A DNA stretch of 64,000 bases from Anoplopoma fimbria (Eukaryota; Chordata; Actinopteri; Perciformes; Anoplopomatidae): the NCBI RefSeq assembly GCF_027596085.1, contig NC_072464.1, forward strand, positions 12,776,124 to 12,840,123. Reading direction: 5' to 3'. The position numbers were made by a program, and so were the translations under genes. Each line of letters begins with the position of its first letter. Within the stretch, counting starts at the first letter, position 1. Shown in pieces: positions 61,180 through 64,000 of this stretch. The notes under the pieces are model-generated. The model was not told the DNA's origin. It saw only the letters and a program-made list of their open reading frames with translations, and made no database searches.

Positions 61180-61711
61180 ACATAGCACCTATCTACCTCT
61201 GGGACCAAAGCTCCCTCTGATGCACCTTTGGTTTAACGGCAGTAAACGTCCACAAAACGGACGTGACAGCACAAAAGACAACAGAGCAAGTCTCCCAACA
61301 TTATGTTTATTATCTCCAACAGTGGCTTAATTGAAATGTTTCAAAATCAGAAAATAACCATGCCATCTTTTTGAGACATTGGAAGTAATGGCTTTGTCTC
61401 GTCGCTCTCTGCAGACAATTGCCCCAGTGATGTGAAAAACTGTGTCAAGTGGTACACAGTGAAATGTGCGGCAGACACTTAATTGTTTTCCTGCCTTTGA
61501 CTTCAGAGAGAACAAATTCAATCTGTGTGCCAGACATTTCCTCTGTGACTAAGCCTAACCAGCCAAAGCATGTTTGGTTAAGCAACCAGCCCCAGGGTTA
61601 AATTACAGATTTTGCAATTACAGTTTTTTTTTTTTTATTAATCCACGAAAAATACAATGTGTTATTTAAATGAAAATAGCTTTGGGATGTGTCTGTTAAC
61701 AAGATCTAATA

Positions 61712-61800
61712 TAGTGGTTCTCAAAGCGAGTTCTGGGGACGCCTATGGGCCCTGTGGAGGGCCCTCTGGGTTCTCGAGAAAAATGAACTGTAGATTAATT
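61712..61800. mobile_element. Possible hAT-type end fragment
   Basis: TAGTGGTTCTCAAAGCGAG followed by TTCTGGGGACGCCTATGGGC resembles the CAGTGGTTCTCAA...GGGGTCC beginning of hAT-derived repeats. No matching opposite end was identified. Confidence 0.4.
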
Positions 61801-64000
61801 TCACTCAATTTTAAATCATCATTTGTGGGTCATCAACAAGATGTCTCTATACTTATTGTCTTAGATATTTTCTTGTGAAATAAGTGAGAATCCATAATAT
61901 TTAAGTGATAGATAAACATATAGTTTTGATGTGATGGGTAATGTTTCTTATATGGGATAAATCTTTTCAACATGTATACATACTATATTAGGGATTACAA
62001 TAAAATGCATCTTAATTTACAGACGATTTACAGACAAGCGTAATAAAAATAAACATTTAATGACAGGCAACAACTGGAAACACGCCTCAGACCAAACACT
62101 TTATTTACAAGGGAAAAATTTTGTGAAAGATTTGGAAACTGGGATGACACACACTGGCTTATTCCAGCTGGATTTGATCAACACTGACAGTTTGGAACAG
62201 AAGAAAGGCATGTTAAAGGAAATGCAGATTAGGGAGACCAAATCAAATCCACTCAAGTGTTGTTCATTCTGCCCCGCCACAATACGAACCATGTGTGCTG
62301 CTTTAAAGTGGTGAAAATAATCTTAAGATTATAGAGTGGTCTCTGGTGCTAATTGTCTAAGAGCTGTTTTTCTTTTGCTCCCATTAATTCTTCCTTTAAG
62401 AGCTTTTCCCCCTTGAATGTTTTAACTGGATTTTGTCAACTGTTAGCTTTGGAGATATTGTTTGATGGCAAATGTAATGAGGGAATCATCATTTCAACAT
62501 GTGTGGTGAAACAGATCTCACAAATGTTCTCCGGGACAGCTGTCGTAACCGATTTTGAAATGTTAAGAAGTTTATGCTGCCTCAGAGGAAAAGCACTTAG
62601 CGCCTGCTCACTGATGTGTGTTGTTCTCATGCTCAGTGAGGGAAGAGTCTGACAACAGGTTTGAAGCTCGAACAACTTCACCGCCTCCATATGAGACTCA
62701 ACACGGATGCACTCAAGCTACATACAAATGCTGAATTTGAAAAGCCTGTAGTTTTGTGACATCACTACTAGTTTGGCAGCCAATCCTGGTCCAAGACTAG
62801 AAGCCTACAGGACACATACACTGAGAATGGATGAAATCTTTTGTCTAGTGAAACAGGTATGCGTATTCATAGATTCTGGATTTTTTTTAAAGAGGGAGAA
62901 GAAGAATTCTTAATTAAGTAATTTTACCTTCTTTTTTTTATCGAAAAGACATTTCGGACACAAATCTATACTCCAAGAAGAGTATTTTTATATGTCTTGA
63001 AACATGTTTTGAGGGTGTCTTTAAAGTCAAATGATGCACTTTCCATTTGACACTGACACTCCACAGCTTTAGCTCGCTGCCTAAAACCTGCAACAACACG
63101 CTCTCACCAAGTCTCTCTCCAACTTTTTCTCAAGAATACTGCACCCACTGTTGATTTTTCACAACAAATCACACACTCCCACAGTTGCTCAATAGGTCAA
63201 TCATTAAGAAAAGAGGGGGAAAAAGTAAAACGCAAACCAACACTATCCATTTATTTCTCTTTACCTACCGACAACCTCCCTTCTCTCACCTTGCAAACCA
63301 GCGAAGGCCATCACTTGTCTGGAGTTAATGGTGACGCAGGGCAGAGCAGCATGCATAGGTGCTTTCATGACTGATTGCTATTGTTGGGTTTAAGGCTATA
63401 ATATTAAACAAATGGCCCATTGAAAAGAGCCCGCTGCAGGAATTTTTAAATACCTTGCTGCGAAACAAAAAGTGACCGCTATAGCCCCTATTAGTTTATA
63501 AATTGGTAAACACAGAATTAAGTAAGCACACTGCAGGAATACAGTAGCTATGTAAGTACGAGGCTCTGTAATCTGTAATTATCTTGCTGGATTTTAAACC
63601 AATCACTGATTAATTTTGAAAACAACAAAAGTGACACTCATAATTTTTATAAAAATGCCCTGTAGTCAATAGCACAATTAACAAGAAACACTGTATGTAT
63701 AAGATTCATTGTGAACTCTTTCCTCTGAGTGTTTTTGTTCCCATGCTTTTTGTTTCTGTGACTGGAATGACTCACTGGAATGACAGCTAAATTGACACAG
63801 CACTTCATCTCATTGTGACTTTTATGTTTTATGTCATTTTTTTATGTAAAGCCACAAGTTTGAAAAATACATGACCTGCGCATGAATACGCATTGATCTG
63901 AGGTTATGTATATTTCATGTGTTACTGATTTGTTTGGACAGCGTTACTTCAGTGTATCCACTCCACTGAAAGTCGACCCAGGCTTGTCCATTAGACTGTA
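61801..64000. other. Intergenic, no gene recognised
   Basis: AT-rich sequence running off the window. No exon, RNA gene or repeat family was recognised. Confidence 0.55.

Overview
The window looks like nuclear DNA of a teleost fish, probably a spiny-rayed (percomorph) species. It is AT-rich, its coding sequence is split by GT-AG introns, it carries very long (TG)n and (AC)n microsatellites, and it holds several decayed copies of short non-autonomous DNA elements of a kind I recognise from teleost genomes. Two genes can be supported, both on the + strand and in the same order as in other vertebrates: the 3' part of ola1 (Obg-like ATPase 1), then a complete coding region for the transcription factor sp3. 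Nothing prokaryotic, viral or CRISPR-like was seen.

Layout. 1-22670: seven exons of ola1 encoding the C-terminal 271 residues of a protein of about 396. The P-loop and switch exons lie upstream of position 1. The introns include one of 10.1 kb, and a 104-bp pure TG tract lies 250 bp before the last exon. 22671 to about 23040: ola1 3' UTR with an AATAAA. About 23040-28590: intergenic. 28591-28867: sp3 promoter/5' UTR with CCAAT, two GC boxes, an E-box touching the start codon, and a six-codon upstream ORF. 28868-35872: seven coding exons of sp3 that join in frame to give 709 residues: two Gln/Ser/Thr-rich activation regions, an IKEE SUMO-acceptor motif, a Btd box and three C2H2 zinc fingers. 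35873 to about 37450: AU-rich sp3 3' UTR with several AATAAA signals. About 37450-64000: 26 kb with no recognisable gene, holding decayed transposons, hairpins, a 119-bp AC tract and patches of complex, less AT-rich sequence that could be conserved regulatory elements.

The two genes are not an operon and have no known shared pathway. OLA1 is a cytosolic ATPase acting in translation and stress control; Sp3 is a nuclear GC-box factor. Their linkage is an old vertebrate synteny (OLA1-SP3, then a gene desert toward CDCA7 in mammals), so the empty right half is probably the fish counterpart of that desert. The observations most worth following up are the translational-control features of sp3 (upstream ORF, two N-terminal start codons, altered internal start codons), a symmetric sp3 exon behind a weak acceptor, a near-perfect 25-bp hairpin at 54673-54735, a hAT-like element inside sp3, and a nested insertion at 56281-57058. 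I did not find a convincing new biological system.
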